A stretch of 64,000 nt of DNA from a virus, in IMG/VR virus record IMGVR_UViG_3300006735_000030, positions 1 through 64,000 of that record, one strand, 5' to 3'. Shown here piece after piece: positions 1 through 6,706 of the stretch (positions are counted from its first letter, which is position 1; each line of letters starts with the position of its first letter). Position numbers and translations under genes: made by a program. The notes below the pieces were generated by a model. The model saw only the letters and a program-made list of their open reading frames with translations. It was not told where the DNA came from and did not search any database.

Positions 1-328
1 GGGAGTGACACTTGAAATGATGCATCCAACAATACCCTAATTTACCAGAGTCATCAGATACCTCTCCTGGCATACACTCTAACATTCTTGGTGATATATC
101 GAAAGCTACACAATTACCACATAGAGATTTGTTTACATTCTCTGGTTTGGTATTCCATTTCTTAGCTACTTTCTCCCAATAATCACCTGGGTTGTCTACA
201 TCTTGAGGCCCATAATTAAAATTTTTAGTAGTAGAGTCTCTATTCTTTGTATTTAACTCTACGTCTTTTGTTGCTGGTGGACACTCTTTGTAGTTTTCTC
301 CTAATAATATATCTTGTAATTTAATCAT
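1..328 (-). CDS. Partial Cys-containing small protein with a possible capsid-targeting leader
   Basis: The gene starts at 328 and runs off the low end of the window, so about 109 codons and no stop are visible. It begins MIKLQDILLGE, a leader shared with the genes starting at 1580, 1952 and 2412. The later part has CGNC, a further Cys, then CWMHHFKC, a spacing that could bind metal or an iron-sulfur cluster. The start abuts the stop of the gene at 329-706, so the two are probably co-translated. The function is unknown. The leader ends in L-x-E, the T4 prohead-protease cleavage pattern, so packaging as an internal head protein is possible; that is inference. Confidence 0.75.
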   Translation of the reverse strand, partial: MIKLQDILLGENYKECPPATKDVELNTKNRDSTTKNFNYGPQDVDNPGDYWEKVAKKWNTKPENVNKSLCGNCVAFDISPRMLECMPGEVSDDSGKLGYCWMHHFKCHS

Positions 329-706
329 TTAACTACCCTTACCAGTTCCACTCTTTTTACCACTACGTTTTGTATGTGTAGAAACACTCACTGGTTTTCT
401 ACCTTGTCCATGTTGTTTTTTACCACCACGTCCAGCTTTGTTTTGAGCCGCTCTCTTTCTTCTCGTAGCACTTTCCTTTTCTTTTTTGGTCATAGAAGCG
501 GCCTTTGAAGCAGGTACACATTTAGCATATCCTCTTTTGTCACCACTCGTACCACAAGCTGGATGTTTACCACTCTTGTCTTTCTTACCAATATTAACCC
601 ATTTGGATTTAAACCAATTTCTTAAATCTTCGTCAACAATATTTCCACAATGTATACAAGTGTGGTCTCGTATTACACCAACAATTAAAGCATCTTCTAA
701 CTTCAT
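329..706 (-). CDS. Small basic zinc-knuckle-like protein (DUF5872-like)
   Basis: This is a 125-residue, very basic protein. Near residues 17-20 it has a CIHC pair. The middle block (GKHPACG then YAKCVPASKA) resembles the small basic DUF5872-type proteins found in viruses, and the C-terminal 50 residues are rich in Lys, Arg and Gly. The composition suggests nucleic-acid binding, for example DNA condensation in the head, but no catalytic motif is seen. It overlaps the upstream gene by four bases (ATGA) and abuts the next gene, so it belongs to the same transcription unit as the proteins with the MIKL leader. Confidence 0.7.
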   Translation of the reverse strand: MKLEDALIVGVIRDHTCIHCGNIVDEDLRNWFKSKWVNIGKKDKSGKHPACGTSGDKRGYAKCVPASKAASMTKKEKESATRRKRAAQNKAGRGGKKQHGQGRKPVSVSTHTKRSGKKSGTGKGS

Positions 707-1245
707 TTTTTCAAACGACTCTTTTCAGCTCGTCCTCTATTTTTAGATTGAGATTCAAACCCTACAATTTTTCCCCCTTTGTGTGATGCATCTTTACCAT
801 CACCATTTCCATAAGTACCTTTCTTACGATTGTACTTATTTAATTCTGCTCTATATTTTTTAGATTTGGTGGAAGAACCATATTTTTTATATTCTTTCTT
901 GTAGTCTCTCAATGTACCTCTTGAATCTCTCTTCTTTGTTTCGATTAATTCTGAATCTTTCGTAAGTTTCTTCATCCTAACAGAGAACTCTATAAAATAT
1001 TTCTTGTAGAGTCTAGCTAACTCTAATCCCATCTTCTTATCTCTTTTACCAATAGAAAATATTTCTTTCTTCATACTATCGTTGAAACTATTAATAGTAT
1101 CCATGATACCTTCATTTACAGATTCAAACTTGTTCATAACTTTTTTAACTTTTTTGTTACCTTGTAAATCTAGCCAGATTTCTGGTTTGTACTTCTTAAT
1201 GTACAATAAGTAATCGAACATTTCTTTATCTGACATTTTTTTCAT
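703..1245 (-). CDS. Basic phage protein with Gly/Lys-rich C-terminal module
   Basis: The product is 180 residues, Lys-rich and largely helical, with an acidic-basic N-terminal two thirds. It ends in a conserved-looking module with YNRKKGTYGNGDGKD, SHKGG and NRGRAEKSRLKK. I recall this C-terminal module from small proteins of marine T4-like phages, where its function is not known. There is no signal peptide, membrane segment or enzyme motif. A basic protein next to candidate internal head proteins could bind packaged DNA; this is a guess from position and charge. Its stop overlaps the start of the 329-706 gene. Confidence 0.7.
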   Translation of the reverse strand: MKKMSDKEMFDYLLYIKKYKPEIWLDLQGNKKVKKVMNKFESVNEGIMDTINSFNDSMKKEIFSIGKRDKKMGLELARLYKKYFIEFSVRMKKLTKDSELIETKKRDSRGTLRDYKKEYKKYGSSTKSKKYRAELNKYNRKKGTYGNGDGKDASHKGGKIVGFESQSKNRGRAEKSRLKK

Positions 1246-1250
1246 AGGAT

Positions 1251-1580
1251 TTAGATTTTATCCATTATCCTTTTGATTTGTTTCAACATCTTATGAGTAC
1301 CTTGAGCATTCTGAAATACACCATAGTCCTCACCAACTTTGACTAACTCATCAATTTGGTCTCTTAGGTCATATTTCATCTGTCTCCATATTTTAGATGT
1401 TATCTTATCTTCTGGAACTACTTTGATATTACTTTCAACCAATGACTCTTCTTCTTTTACTTCTTCTTTATCACTATTATGGTTTTGCATAATACTCTGA
1501 AGTGTTGGTAAAGAGTCACCAAATTTTCTACCTTCAAATCCAGGTGTACCTTCTTTTATTAATTTTTTCAATTTAATCAT
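1251..1580 (-). CDS. Small protein with MIKLKKLIKE leader
   Basis: The protein is 109 residues, starting at the second of two adjacent ATG codons; the SD GGAG then sits six bases away, and the product matches the MIKL start of its neighbours. Residues 1-10 are MIKLKKLIKE, ending in I-x-E as in T4 capsid-targeting leaders cut by gp21. The body is charged and helical with no domain I recognise. It lies in a row of small genes with the same leader at 328, 1952 and 2412. The function is unknown; an internal head protein is the working hypothesis. Confidence 0.7.
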   Translation of the reverse strand: MIKLKKLIKEGTPGFEGRKFGDSLPTLQSIMQNHNSDKEEVKEEESLVESNIKVVPEDKITSKIWRQMKYDLRDQIDELVKVGEDYGVFQNAQGTHKMLKQIKRIMDKI

Positions 1581-1589
1581 CATTGTCTC

Positions 1590-1649
1590 CTAACAATCGC
1601 AACAGTTACATTCACAAGATTCACACTTGCAGTTTTCACATCCACACAT
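1590..1649 (-). CDS. 19-residue Cys-rich metallothionein-like microprotein
   Basis: This is a 20-codon frame (MCGCENCKCESCECNCCDC) with nine cysteines in 19 residues, arranged mostly as CxC and CxxC with one CC pair. An SD AGGAG lies seven bases before its ATG, and its stop overlaps the SD region of the next gene (start 1580), which argues that it is translated. The spacing is that of metallothioneins and metal-chelating peptides. It could bind zinc, copper or a soft-metal cluster. No family is claimed; the density of Cys in a frame with a good ribosome site is the evidence. Confidence 0.65.
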   Translation of the reverse strand: MCGCENCKCESCECNCCDC

Positions 1650-1658
1650 TTTATTCTC

Positions 1659-1952
1659 CTATAATACGCTGTAGATTATGTCAAAATTTGAAAACTTCTT
1701 CTTCAGTAGATTCATGAATGGTTTTTCCATATCATGTCTTACATCAGAAAGACCTTTTGGTAAGTGTCCTACTACATCTTGTATGTCCATTACACCTTGA
1801 TAGAATTTTACGTGTTGTTTACTACCAACAATTTTAGCTAATTCTAATCTAGCCATTGTATGATTGTTTCTATCAGTTAACAAACGAATCTTCTCAATGT
1901 AAGCTCCACCCATCTCTTGCTTTTCGTTTAATATGTTTTTTAACTTTATCAT
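1659..1952 (-). CDS. Small protein with MIKLKNILNE leader
   Basis: The frame is open upstream to 2006, but I place the start at the ATG at 1952 because it gives MIKLKNILNE, the leader shared by three neighbours, and sits just after the stop of the upstream gene at 1954. The product is 97 residues, helical and basic, with no domain I recognise. The leader ends in L-x-E, compatible with cleavage by a T4-type prohead protease. It is probably co-translated with the gene at 1954-2412. Confidence 0.7.
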   Translation of the reverse strand: MIKLKNILNEKQEMGGAYIEKIRLLTDRNNHTMARLELAKIVGSKQHVKFYQGVMDIQDVVGHLPKGLSDVRHDMEKPFMNLLKKKFSNFDIIYSVL

Positions 1953-1953
1953 C

Positions 1954-2412
1954 TTAGTCTTTAGGGTATCCATGTGTAGAGAATCCATCTGGAACAAGAC
2001 TAACATCTGTATATGGTTTTGGCCCTACTGGATGTATTTCAATCTTTTTGGATGTATCTTTACCACCAGTAACTTTCTTGAATCCAGCTTTCTTTAGTAT
2101 CTTAACAATTAATTTACCATCACCAGCCCAATTTAACATCATAGGTCGTGACCAATTGTTATGACCAGTAAAAGCAGAATCCATTGCTTGTTCATGAAAT
2201 CCAAACCAAGTTTTGTCTTCCCATTTCTTTGGTACTTTACCCATAATGTCTGAGTTGGTGTATCCAACTGGGTCTGTTTTATATTTTCTCCTTAGATGAG
2301 GACTCCAAGCTCCCATTCCGAGTACTATGTCCATGGCTTTTTCCCAACCATTTACAAAAACCCAACCATCTACGGATTTTCCTTCGTTTAATATTTCTTT
2401 TAATTTAATCAT
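1954..2412 (-). CDS. Protein with MIKLKEILNE leader, unknown function
   Basis: The product is 152 residues if started at the ATG at 2412, which has an SD GGAG seven bases upstream; an ATG two codons earlier is possible. It starts MIKLKEILNEG, the clearest copy of the shared leader. The body is rich in Trp and Gly (GWVFVNGWEKAMD, WGFHEQAMD-type helices, NWAGDG) and looks like a folded globular protein, unlike the charged neighbours. No catalytic motif is recognised. Packaging into the capsid through the leader is inferred from resemblance to T4 internal proteins. Confidence 0.7.
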   Translation of the reverse strand: MIKLKEILNEGKSVDGWVFVNGWEKAMDIVLGMGAWSPHLRRKYKTDPVGYTNSDIMGKVPKKWEDKTWFGFHEQAMDSAFTGHNNWSRPMMLNWAGDGKLIVKILKKAGFKKVTGGKDTSKKIEIHPVGPKPYTDVSLVPDGFSTHGYPKD

Positions 2413-2737
2413 CTGCATGCTCCAATAATTTTACGTCATCTTCAGCGTTGTTGAACCAAAAGTCAATGACTTTTGCGAACGAACCAACGAATCCACCTAA
2501 CATTAAGAGTAGAATTTCTTTCCATCCACCGACAACATCAACACCTGCACTCATAAAATAAATCATAAGTGCTAGTATAGATGAAAATAAAGCTACTACA
2601 GTTATACTAATAAACCATTTCTTATTTTGTCTAAATTTTATTATGTCTACCAATTGTTGATTGATAGCATGTTTTTGGTCTTGTATGTGGTAATCTTCTC
2701 TACTACCAGATACCTCTTTTAAAACTTTCTTATCCAC
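2405..2737 (-). CDS. Two-span membrane protein, holin-like candidate
   Basis: This 110-residue protein starts at a GTG with SD GGGAG. It has a charged N terminus, one hydrophobic span around residues 41-64, a short turn with GVDVVGGW, a second span around 73-95 with GGFVGSF, and an acidic tail. Size and topology fit a class II phage holin, and it is followed and preceded by other small membrane genes, which often mark a lysis cassette. No endolysin is visible in this window, so the lysis role is inference. An envelope or superinfection protein is the alternative. Confidence 0.6.
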   Translation of the reverse strand: MDKKVLKEVSGSREDYHIQDQKHAINQQLVDIIKFRQNKKWFISITVVALFSSILALMIYFMSAGVDVVGGWKEILLLMLGGFVGSFAKVIDFWFNNAEDDVKLLEHADD

Positions 2738-3014
2738 CTAACATCTCCCATACTTTGTCTATTATTAATGCAACAAACCCAACACCGACAATACCTCTCC
2801 ACTTACTCGTGTTATCTCTGAATTGTGTGTTGAGTTTGGTTTCAGCCCATAAGCCTTCATGTGGGTTGAATAGGTTTTCCTTTAAGAATCTAAGTGATTC
2901 TTCTGTCTTACCATGAGCCATTGACATTGATTGTTTCATCTCGTCAATATCTGATTTGATATCATCTATTTTATTATGTATCAATTCAAACTCTTTTCTA
3001 TCGGCTTGATTCAT
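2730..3014 (-). CDS. Coiled-coil protein with C-terminal membrane anchor
   Basis: I place the start at the ATG at 3014, which overlaps the stop of the upstream microprotein as ATGA; an ATG five codons earlier is open but has no such coupling. The 94-residue product has an amphipathic helical N-terminal half (HNKIDDIKSDIDEMKQSM) and a single hydrophobic segment near the C terminus (IVGVGFVALIIDKVW). Tail-anchored small phage proteins of this sort occur beside holins and may act as antiholins or holin partners. That role is inferred from neighbours only. Confidence 0.6.
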   Translation of the reverse strand: MNQADRKEFELIHNKIDDIKSDIDEMKQSMSMAHGKTEESLRFLKENLFNPHEGLWAETKLNTQFRDNTSKWRGIVGVGFVALIIDKVWEMLGG

Positions 3015-3106
3015 GTGTTTTCCCACCATATTTTAGCTATTATGTAAAATAGAAGTATTCCAACTATCCAAGATAACCATTCCATGATATAGTGTGGTAC
3101 TTCCAA
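3011..3106 (-). CDS. 31-residue single-span membrane microprotein
   Basis: A TTG at 3106 lies seven bases after an SD GGAG and opens a 31-codon frame; an in-frame ATG at 3085 would give 24 residues but has no nearby SD. The product is almost entirely one hydrophobic helix (WLSWIVGILLFYIIAKIWW) with a short polar end. Its stop overlaps the start of the next gene by ATGA, which supports translation. It sits among other small membrane proteins, so a role in lysis or envelope modification is plausible but unproven. Confidence 0.55.
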   Translation of the reverse strand: MEVPHYIMEWLSWIVGILLFYIIAKIWWENT

Positions 3107-3121
3107 GTATTTTCTCCTTTA

Positions 3122-3145
3122 CTCTAATATAAATATTAGTTAGAG
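3122..3145 (-). promoter_or_regulatory. Leader hairpin before the membrane microprotein
   Basis: The sequence CTCTAA at 3122-3127 can pair with TTAGAG at 3140-3145. An alternative pairing is CTAATAT at 3124-3130 with ATATTAG at 3133-3139. The hairpin is AT-rich, lacks a U run, and sits just upstream of the SD of the gene at 3011-3106. It may affect translation or RNA stability; nothing more can be said. Confidence 0.3.
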
Positions 3146-3162
3146 AAACTTTCCGATATTAT

Positions 3163-3408
3163 TTAGTTTGTCTTTTTAGGTTGTCTCCGATATGGTCTAC
3201 GTTTTTGACGAGGTTTTGGTTTAGGTTTTGATAACCTAAAAATCTCTTCTTTTAACATTTGTCTTTGTACACGTAAGTCTATTATTTCAGCTTCTAAGTC
3301 ACCTTGTTTAGAACCATTTAATATACTAATGGCAAACATCATTGACATTCCACCGACAACAACACCTACATAAATCCAACCTATCGTTGATAATGCTTCA
3401 TACCACAT
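3163..3408 (-). CDS. N-anchored coiled-coil protein with basic tail
   Basis: This is an 81-residue protein with an SD AGGAG before its ATG. Residues 8-32 form one hydrophobic span, residues 38-62 form a short coiled coil (EAEIIDLRVQRQMLKEEIFRL), and the last 20 residues are Pro, Lys and Arg rich. An N-terminal anchor followed by a coiled coil is the layout of inner-membrane spanins, but the very basic tail is not typical, and no matching outer-membrane lipoprotein is embedded in it. The start overlaps the upstream gene stop as TAATG. Confidence 0.6.
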   Translation of the reverse strand: MWYEALSTIGWIYVGVVVGGMSMMFAISILNGSKQGDLEAEIIDLRVQRQMLKEEIFRLSKPKPKPRQKRRPYRRQPKKTN

Positions 3409-3548
3409 TATTTTCTCCTTTGTGTTTTTCGTTTTTCATTCTTTCTTTTACGTGGTCTCTTCTTTCTTCTATCGTCACCACTTCTATTATCTACCGAACC
3501 CATTATGAACTCTTCGACTTCTTTCATTATCTTTATGAGTTTATTCAT
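3408..3548 (-). CDS. 46-residue highly basic protein
   Basis: A 46-codon frame from ATG at 3548 overlaps the end of the upstream gene by eight bases and its own stop overlaps the next start as TAATG, so it is translationally coupled on both sides. The N-terminal 20 residues form an amphipathic helix and the rest is a run of Lys and Arg residues. The composition suggests nucleic-acid binding. No family is recognised. Confidence 0.6.
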   Translation of the reverse strand: MNKLIKIMKEVEEFIMGSVDNRSGDDRRKKRPRKRKNEKRKTQRRK

Positions 3549-3783
3549 TATCCTCTTCCTTTTTCTTTAATTCAACTACAACATCCGTATCAAGTTTTAC
3601 TGATTCATCATCAAGTAAAACACTATCTTGATGAACTGATACTACCATTCCTTCCATTTCTGGTTGTGGATTCTGTTCGTAATCAGCTCTCATTTTGATA
3701 GCTTCAACTTCCATCTCAGCGGCTAATTTTTGTAATTCTTTTGTTTGTTCTTCTGTTAAGTGAACTTCTTTTCTCTCACCCAT
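3541..3783 (-). CDS. Acidic small protein, unknown function
   Basis: The frame is open from 3798, but the ATG at 3783 has an SD GGGGAG seven bases upstream, so I start there and get 80 residues. The product begins with a helical segment (HLTEEQTKELQKLAAEMEVE) and ends in an acidic beta-rich part with KKKEEDNE. It overlaps the oxygenase gene upstream by 28 bases. No signal peptide or domain is seen and no function is proposed. Confidence 0.6.
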   Translation of the reverse strand: MGERKEVHLTEEQTKELQKLAAEMEVEAIKMRADYEQNPQPEMEGMVVSVHQDSVLLDDESVKLDTDVVVELKKKEEDNE

Positions 3784-4355
3784 ATATTTGCTCCCCATTT
3801 TTCACAATTCTTTGGTGCTCTAGCTTCATGGTAACTATCTTTGTTTGGTCTTCCATTTATCATATTCATCCATAAAACCATTCTACCAGCTTTTGGTTTA
3901 ACTTCCATATCAATGTATGGAAAGTTTGTTGTACCACCTTCTTTGACATCATTGAGATACAAAAAAGCTGTCCATGTTCTTTGACCACCTCTGTTAATTT
4001 CTCTATCCCAATAACTACTATTTGGTTGAAAATAATCATGATGTGGTTTATAGTATTGACCAGGTTTATAATGTACAAGTTGCATACCTTCACAATTTTC
4101 TAATGGTACTTCAATCAAATCAGTAACTATTTTAGCTACATCATCTACTGGTTTCATACCTTCATTGTAATGTAGAAAAGTATTTGAACTTGTTCTATAC
4201 CCCTCTCTAAGTGGTTCTAAGGTAGTAGATGGTTTTAGTGTTGGTCTACCTAACATTATCAATTGTTGACAAACACTTCTTGGTATAACTTCATCTACAA
4301 TCCAACCAAACACACCACCTTCTTGTGTTTTTAATTTTTCTTCTTTAACAATCAT
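3756..4355 (-). CDS. 2-oxoglutarate/Fe(II) dioxygenase, prolyl 4-hydroxylase-like
   Basis: The 199-residue protein has the iron triad of the P4H/2OG-Fe(II) superfamily: H105-x-D107 in PHHDYF, H166 in DSYHEA, and a 2OG-binding Lys candidate at K176 before WGANIWVRE. FLYLNDVKEGG and FPYIDMEVKPKAGRMVLW are typical of prolyl 4-hydroxylase alpha-subunit-like enzymes. Such enzymes hydroxylate protein prolines or other substrates using oxygen and 2-oxoglutarate, and P4H-like genes are frequent in marine T4-like phages. The substrate here is unknown. The gene overlaps the downstream and upstream frames, so it is in an operon. Confidence 0.88.
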   Translation of the reverse strand: MIVKEEKLKTQEGGVFGWIVDEVIPRSVCQQLIMLGRPTLKPSTTLEPLREGYRTSSNTFLHYNEGMKPVDDVAKIVTDLIEVPLENCEGMQLVHYKPGQYYKPHHDYFQPNSSYWDREINRGGQRTWTAFLYLNDVKEGGTTNFPYIDMEVKPKAGRMVLWMNMINGRPNKDSYHEARAPKNCEKWGANIWVREKKFT

Positions 4356-4600
4356 TTGTCAATATCTAAATAACTTTGGTCATCCTTCCACCACTCATAT
4401 TGTTTACCTTGTCGGTTAGCTAAATCTCTTTGTGTATCGTAATGGTCTTCACTCATCACTTTCCATAACTTATCAAACTCTTTCTCTTCCATTTGTTTGA
4501 TACCCATAAAATATGTTTTAGCACCAGTAATACCAACACCACTTGCTATCTCACACTTACTAACTATCTCATCTGCTTTATTAACTAACACCCACTTCAT
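4352..4600 (-). CDS. Conserved-looking small protein, unknown function
   Basis: This 82-residue protein lies between the thioredoxin and the P4H-like oxygenase and overlaps both by four bases. It starts with a beta-rich part (KWVLVNKADEIVSKCEIA) and ends in a charged helical, Trp-rich part (QYEWWKDDQSYL). No domain is recognised. The tight coupling to a thioredoxin may be only operon packing. Confidence 0.6.
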   Translation of the reverse strand: MKWVLVNKADEIVSKCEIASGVGITGAKTYFMGIKQMEEKEFDKLWKVMSEDHYDTQRDLANRQGKQYEWWKDDQSYLDIDK

Positions 4601-4842
4601 GATAACCTCTGAATTACTGATTGTTTTGGTATTCCACCAACAAACCTATCAACTTCTACACCATTTTCTTCAATAACTGTAGTGGGAACAGACCTAACAT
4701 TATATTGTTGTGCTATATCTTTGTTTTGGTCTATGTCGAGTATTTGTACTGAATGACCTTCGTTCATTACTTCGGTCATTATTGGTTTAAATGCTTTACA
4801 TGGGCCACACCATGTAGCTGTAAAGTACTTAGCTGTTTTCAT
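4597..4842 (-). CDS. Thioredoxin-like protein
   Basis: The 81-residue product has the thioredoxin active site WCGPC at residues 11-15, a cis-Pro motif (VRSVPTT) near residue 53 and a final GGIPKQ segment, so the fold is complete though shorter than the usual 105 residues. It should reduce disulfides in the cytoplasm. The likely client in this genome is the ribonucleotide reductase at 41983-43989, as for phage-encoded thioredoxins elsewhere; that link is inference. No signal peptide is present. Confidence 0.92.
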   Translation of the reverse strand: MKTAKYFTATWCGPCKAFKPIMTEVMNEGHSVQILDIDQNKDIAQQYNVRSVPTTVIEENGVEVDRFVGGIPKQSVIQRLS

Positions 4843-4851
4843 CTTTGTCTC

Positions 4852-5373
4852 CTAATCTAATACAATTTGAACTTCTCCTTCGTTCAGATTACTTGAATAA
4901 TCTCTATATGTGTAACTAATTGTCATAGTGTCTCCAATCATACTTTGAACTGGTGCTATCATATTATTTACTTCTCCATCTGAATTACTATAACTACAAC
5001 AATTTGTTGTTGGTACTTCTGAACCATTGAACCAAGTAACATAGTTTGTGTCGTAACTTACATACTCTAAGTCATCCGTTAATCCGAACTCTACAACATA
5101 ACCAAGTGTGTCACCTATGTACCAATAGTGTGAACTATACCAATTAAATCTTATTAATTCCACTGGACCTTCTTCTACATAAACACTACCACTTATTCTA
5201 TGTAGTGTTTGCCAACCACTTCTATCCATTTGTAAATGGTAGTAACCATTTTCGTCCAATGGTAATCTTACATCTATGTCAAAAAACACCTCATCGTAGT
5301 CTGGTCCATATCGAGTATCACATCCTACGACAAGTAAAAAACTACCTACTACTACGCTTTTTATTAAACCCAT
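4852..5373 (-). CDS. Predicted lipoprotein
   Basis: The frame is open from a GTG at 5391, but the ATG at 5373 gives a cleaner lipoprotein signal: MGLIKSVVVGSFLLVVGC, with the lipobox LVVGC. The mature part is beta-rich, acidic and full of Tyr, with a CC pair around the middle (TTNCCSYS). It should be anchored in an envelope membrane of the host. It overlaps the upstream small gene by 32 bases in another frame. It could be an adsorption-blocking or cor-like lipoprotein, but no family is recognised. Confidence 0.72.
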   Translation of the reverse strand: MGLIKSVVVGSFLLVVGCDTRYGPDYDEVFFDIDVRLPLDENGYYHLQMDRSGWQTLHRISGSVYVEEGPVELIRFNWYSSHYWYIGDTLGYVVEFGLTDDLEYVSYDTNYVTWFNGSEVPTTNCCSYSNSDGEVNNMIAPVQSMIGDTMTISYTYRDYSSNLNEGEVQIVLD

Positions 5374-5509
5374 TATTTCGTTTATTCTCACGTTTTGTTT
5401 TAGCCTCCTTCCAAGACTTTTTTGGTTTCTTTGTTTTCAGAGATTTTGTATTCTCTTCGAACATTTCCTCTTCGAGAGCTTCGTAGTCATCCCAATTATA
5501 CTTAGACAT
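5342..5509 (-). CDS. 55-residue charged protein overlapping the lipoprotein start
   Basis: A 55-codon frame starts at ATG 5509, eight bases after an SD GGGAG, directly downstream of a strong sigma70-like promoter. The N-terminal half is acidic (DDYEALEEEMFEE) and the C-terminal half is basic (Lys, Arg, Asn), a layout seen in small nucleic-acid- or polymerase-binding phage proteins. Its end overlaps the lipoprotein start. Function unknown. Confidence 0.6.
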   Translation of the reverse strand: MSKYNWDDYEALEEEMFEENTKSLKTKKPKKSWKEAKTKRENKRNNGFNKKRSSR

Positions 5510-5526
5510 CATCTTTCTCCCTATGT

Positions 5527-5555
5527 ATATTACGAAATAAATTCATAAATGTCAA
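5527..5555 (-). promoter_or_regulatory. Sigma70-like promoter
   Basis: On the minus strand TTGACA (5550-5555) is followed by a 17-base spacer and TAATAT (5527-5532). This is a near-consensus bacterial housekeeping promoter and is the best in the window. It would drive the 5342-5509 gene and the genes below it. The -35 overlaps the end of the upstream gene. Confidence 0.7.
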
Positions 5556-5797
5556 GTGTTTTTTTGTATTTTTAGTTTTTCTATTGTGTCGAAAAATTTA
5601 GTGAGTGTTAGTTCTTTACCCATATCTGTTAATATTTTACTATCTGTAAGTGACTCTGGGTCATTGTGAATAATTTTATATAACGCTTCAAATCCATGTG
5701 ATGGATAAAATTTACCAAAACTCTCTTCTCCTAAAACGTTTGATTCGGATATTAAATCCTTTTTCGTATCACCTTTCAATAATAAATAGTAAACCAA
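5552..5797 (-). CDS. Conserved T4-like phage protein, unknown function
   Basis: The 81-residue protein starts MVYYLLLKGDTK and continues with VLGEESFGKFYPSHGFEAL. I recall very similar small proteins in marine T4-like phages, always without assigned function. There is no signal peptide or membrane segment. It is the last gene before the promoter at 5527 and follows the epimerase by three bases, so it may be the tail of the glycan operon rather than part of glycan metabolism. Confidence 0.7.
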   Translation of the reverse strand: MVYYLLLKGDTKKDLISESNVLGEESFGKFYPSHGFEALYKIIHNDPESLTDSKILTDMGKELTLTKFFDTIEKLKIQKNT

Positions 5798-5800
5798 AAC

Positions 5801-6706
5801 TCATTCCACGTAAGATTTTTTTATAAATTCAACTAAATCTTTGTTTGGTTTCCAACCAAGTAACTCATGAGCTTTAGTATCAGTACATAATGTGTTTCTC
5901 ATTTCTCCTGGTCTCTTTTCAATATACTCTCTTGGGTAGTCACCAAACGCATCAGCTACTTCATTTATAGAGTAGTTATTTCCAGTACCCAATTCGAACT
6001 CTTCACCACTAACCTTTGCATTATATGCATTAGGAATCCACAACGATTTACCACATCTAACAAATCCATCAACAATATCGTCAACGTGAGTAAAATCTCT
6101 TCTTTGTTCTCCATCCCAAGTTATGGTTAATGGTTTACCATTCTTAAATTGTCTTTCAAATATACCAACAACTGTACAATACTCCCCCTCAGTTAATTGA
6201 TGTGGGCCATACACATTATAAAATCTACATATAGCAGTTGGTGTATCATATATCTTATTATACATCTTAGTTAGTTCTTCACCTTGATACTTTGTGAATG
6301 TATATGGATTAGCATATATGTCACCATGTGATGAAGAAGAACCAGCATAAACTACAGGTATATTTCCATACTTTCTTGAGTACTCTAAAATATTTTGTGT
6401 ACCAACAACATTTGTTCTAAATGTTTCTGATGGTTTGTCAAATGATGGTTGTATCCTGGCTAAAGCTGCAAGATGAAATATTACATCAAATTTTGGTATC
6501 TGATTTGCTACTCTTATTGCATCTAAAGATTCTATAGAAACTTTATCTGATAACTCAACTTCATAATACTTACATCCATCTAAATGATTGGTTTTAAATC
6601 CAGTAGAATAATTGTCTAATGAAACAACTTTCCACCCATCACTCAATAATCTTTTAATTAGGTTTGTACCGATAAATCCGGCTCCACCTGTTACTAATGC
6701 TCGCAT
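5801..6706 (-). CDS. NAD-dependent nucleotide-sugar epimerase/dehydratase
   Basis: The 301-residue protein is an extended SDR of the UDP-glucose 4-epimerase / dTDP-glucose dehydratase type. It has the NAD-binding TGGAGFIG at residues 6-13, a D-N-Y-S-T-G segment after strand 2, and the catalytic Tyr-x3-Lys in PYTFTKYQGEE with the SSSSHG serines before it. These enzymes interconvert nucleotide sugars for glycan assembly in the cytoplasm. The gene overlaps the glycosyltransferase upstream by 13 bases and is the last clear member of the glycan operon. Exact substrate cannot be read from sequence. Confidence 0.9.
   Translation of the reverse strand: MRALVTGGAGFIGTNLIKRLLSDGWKVVSLDNYSTGFKTNHLDGCKYYEVELSDKVSIESLDAIRVANQIPKFDVIFHLAALARIQPSFDKPSETFRTNVVGTQNILEYSRKYGNIPVVYAGSSSSHGDIYANPYTFTKYQGEELTKMYNKIYDTPTAICRFYNVYGPHQLTEGEYCTVVGIFERQFKNGKPLTITWDGEQRRDFTHVDDIVDGFVRCGKSLWIPNAYNAKVSGEEFELGTGNNYSINEVADAFGDYPREYIEKRPGEMRNTLCTDTKAHELLGWKPNKDLVEFIKKSYVE

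Noticed and set aside
2405-2737. Capsid leader in the two-span membrane protein (MDKKVLKE)
   Set aside because: An L-x-E is present at residues 6-8, but the protein has two membrane spans and lacks the MIKL start, so chance is likely.
3866-4093. Minus-strand 75-codon frame inside the oxygenase
   Set aside because: It is another frame of the P4H-like gene, has no SD and gives a low-complexity product.
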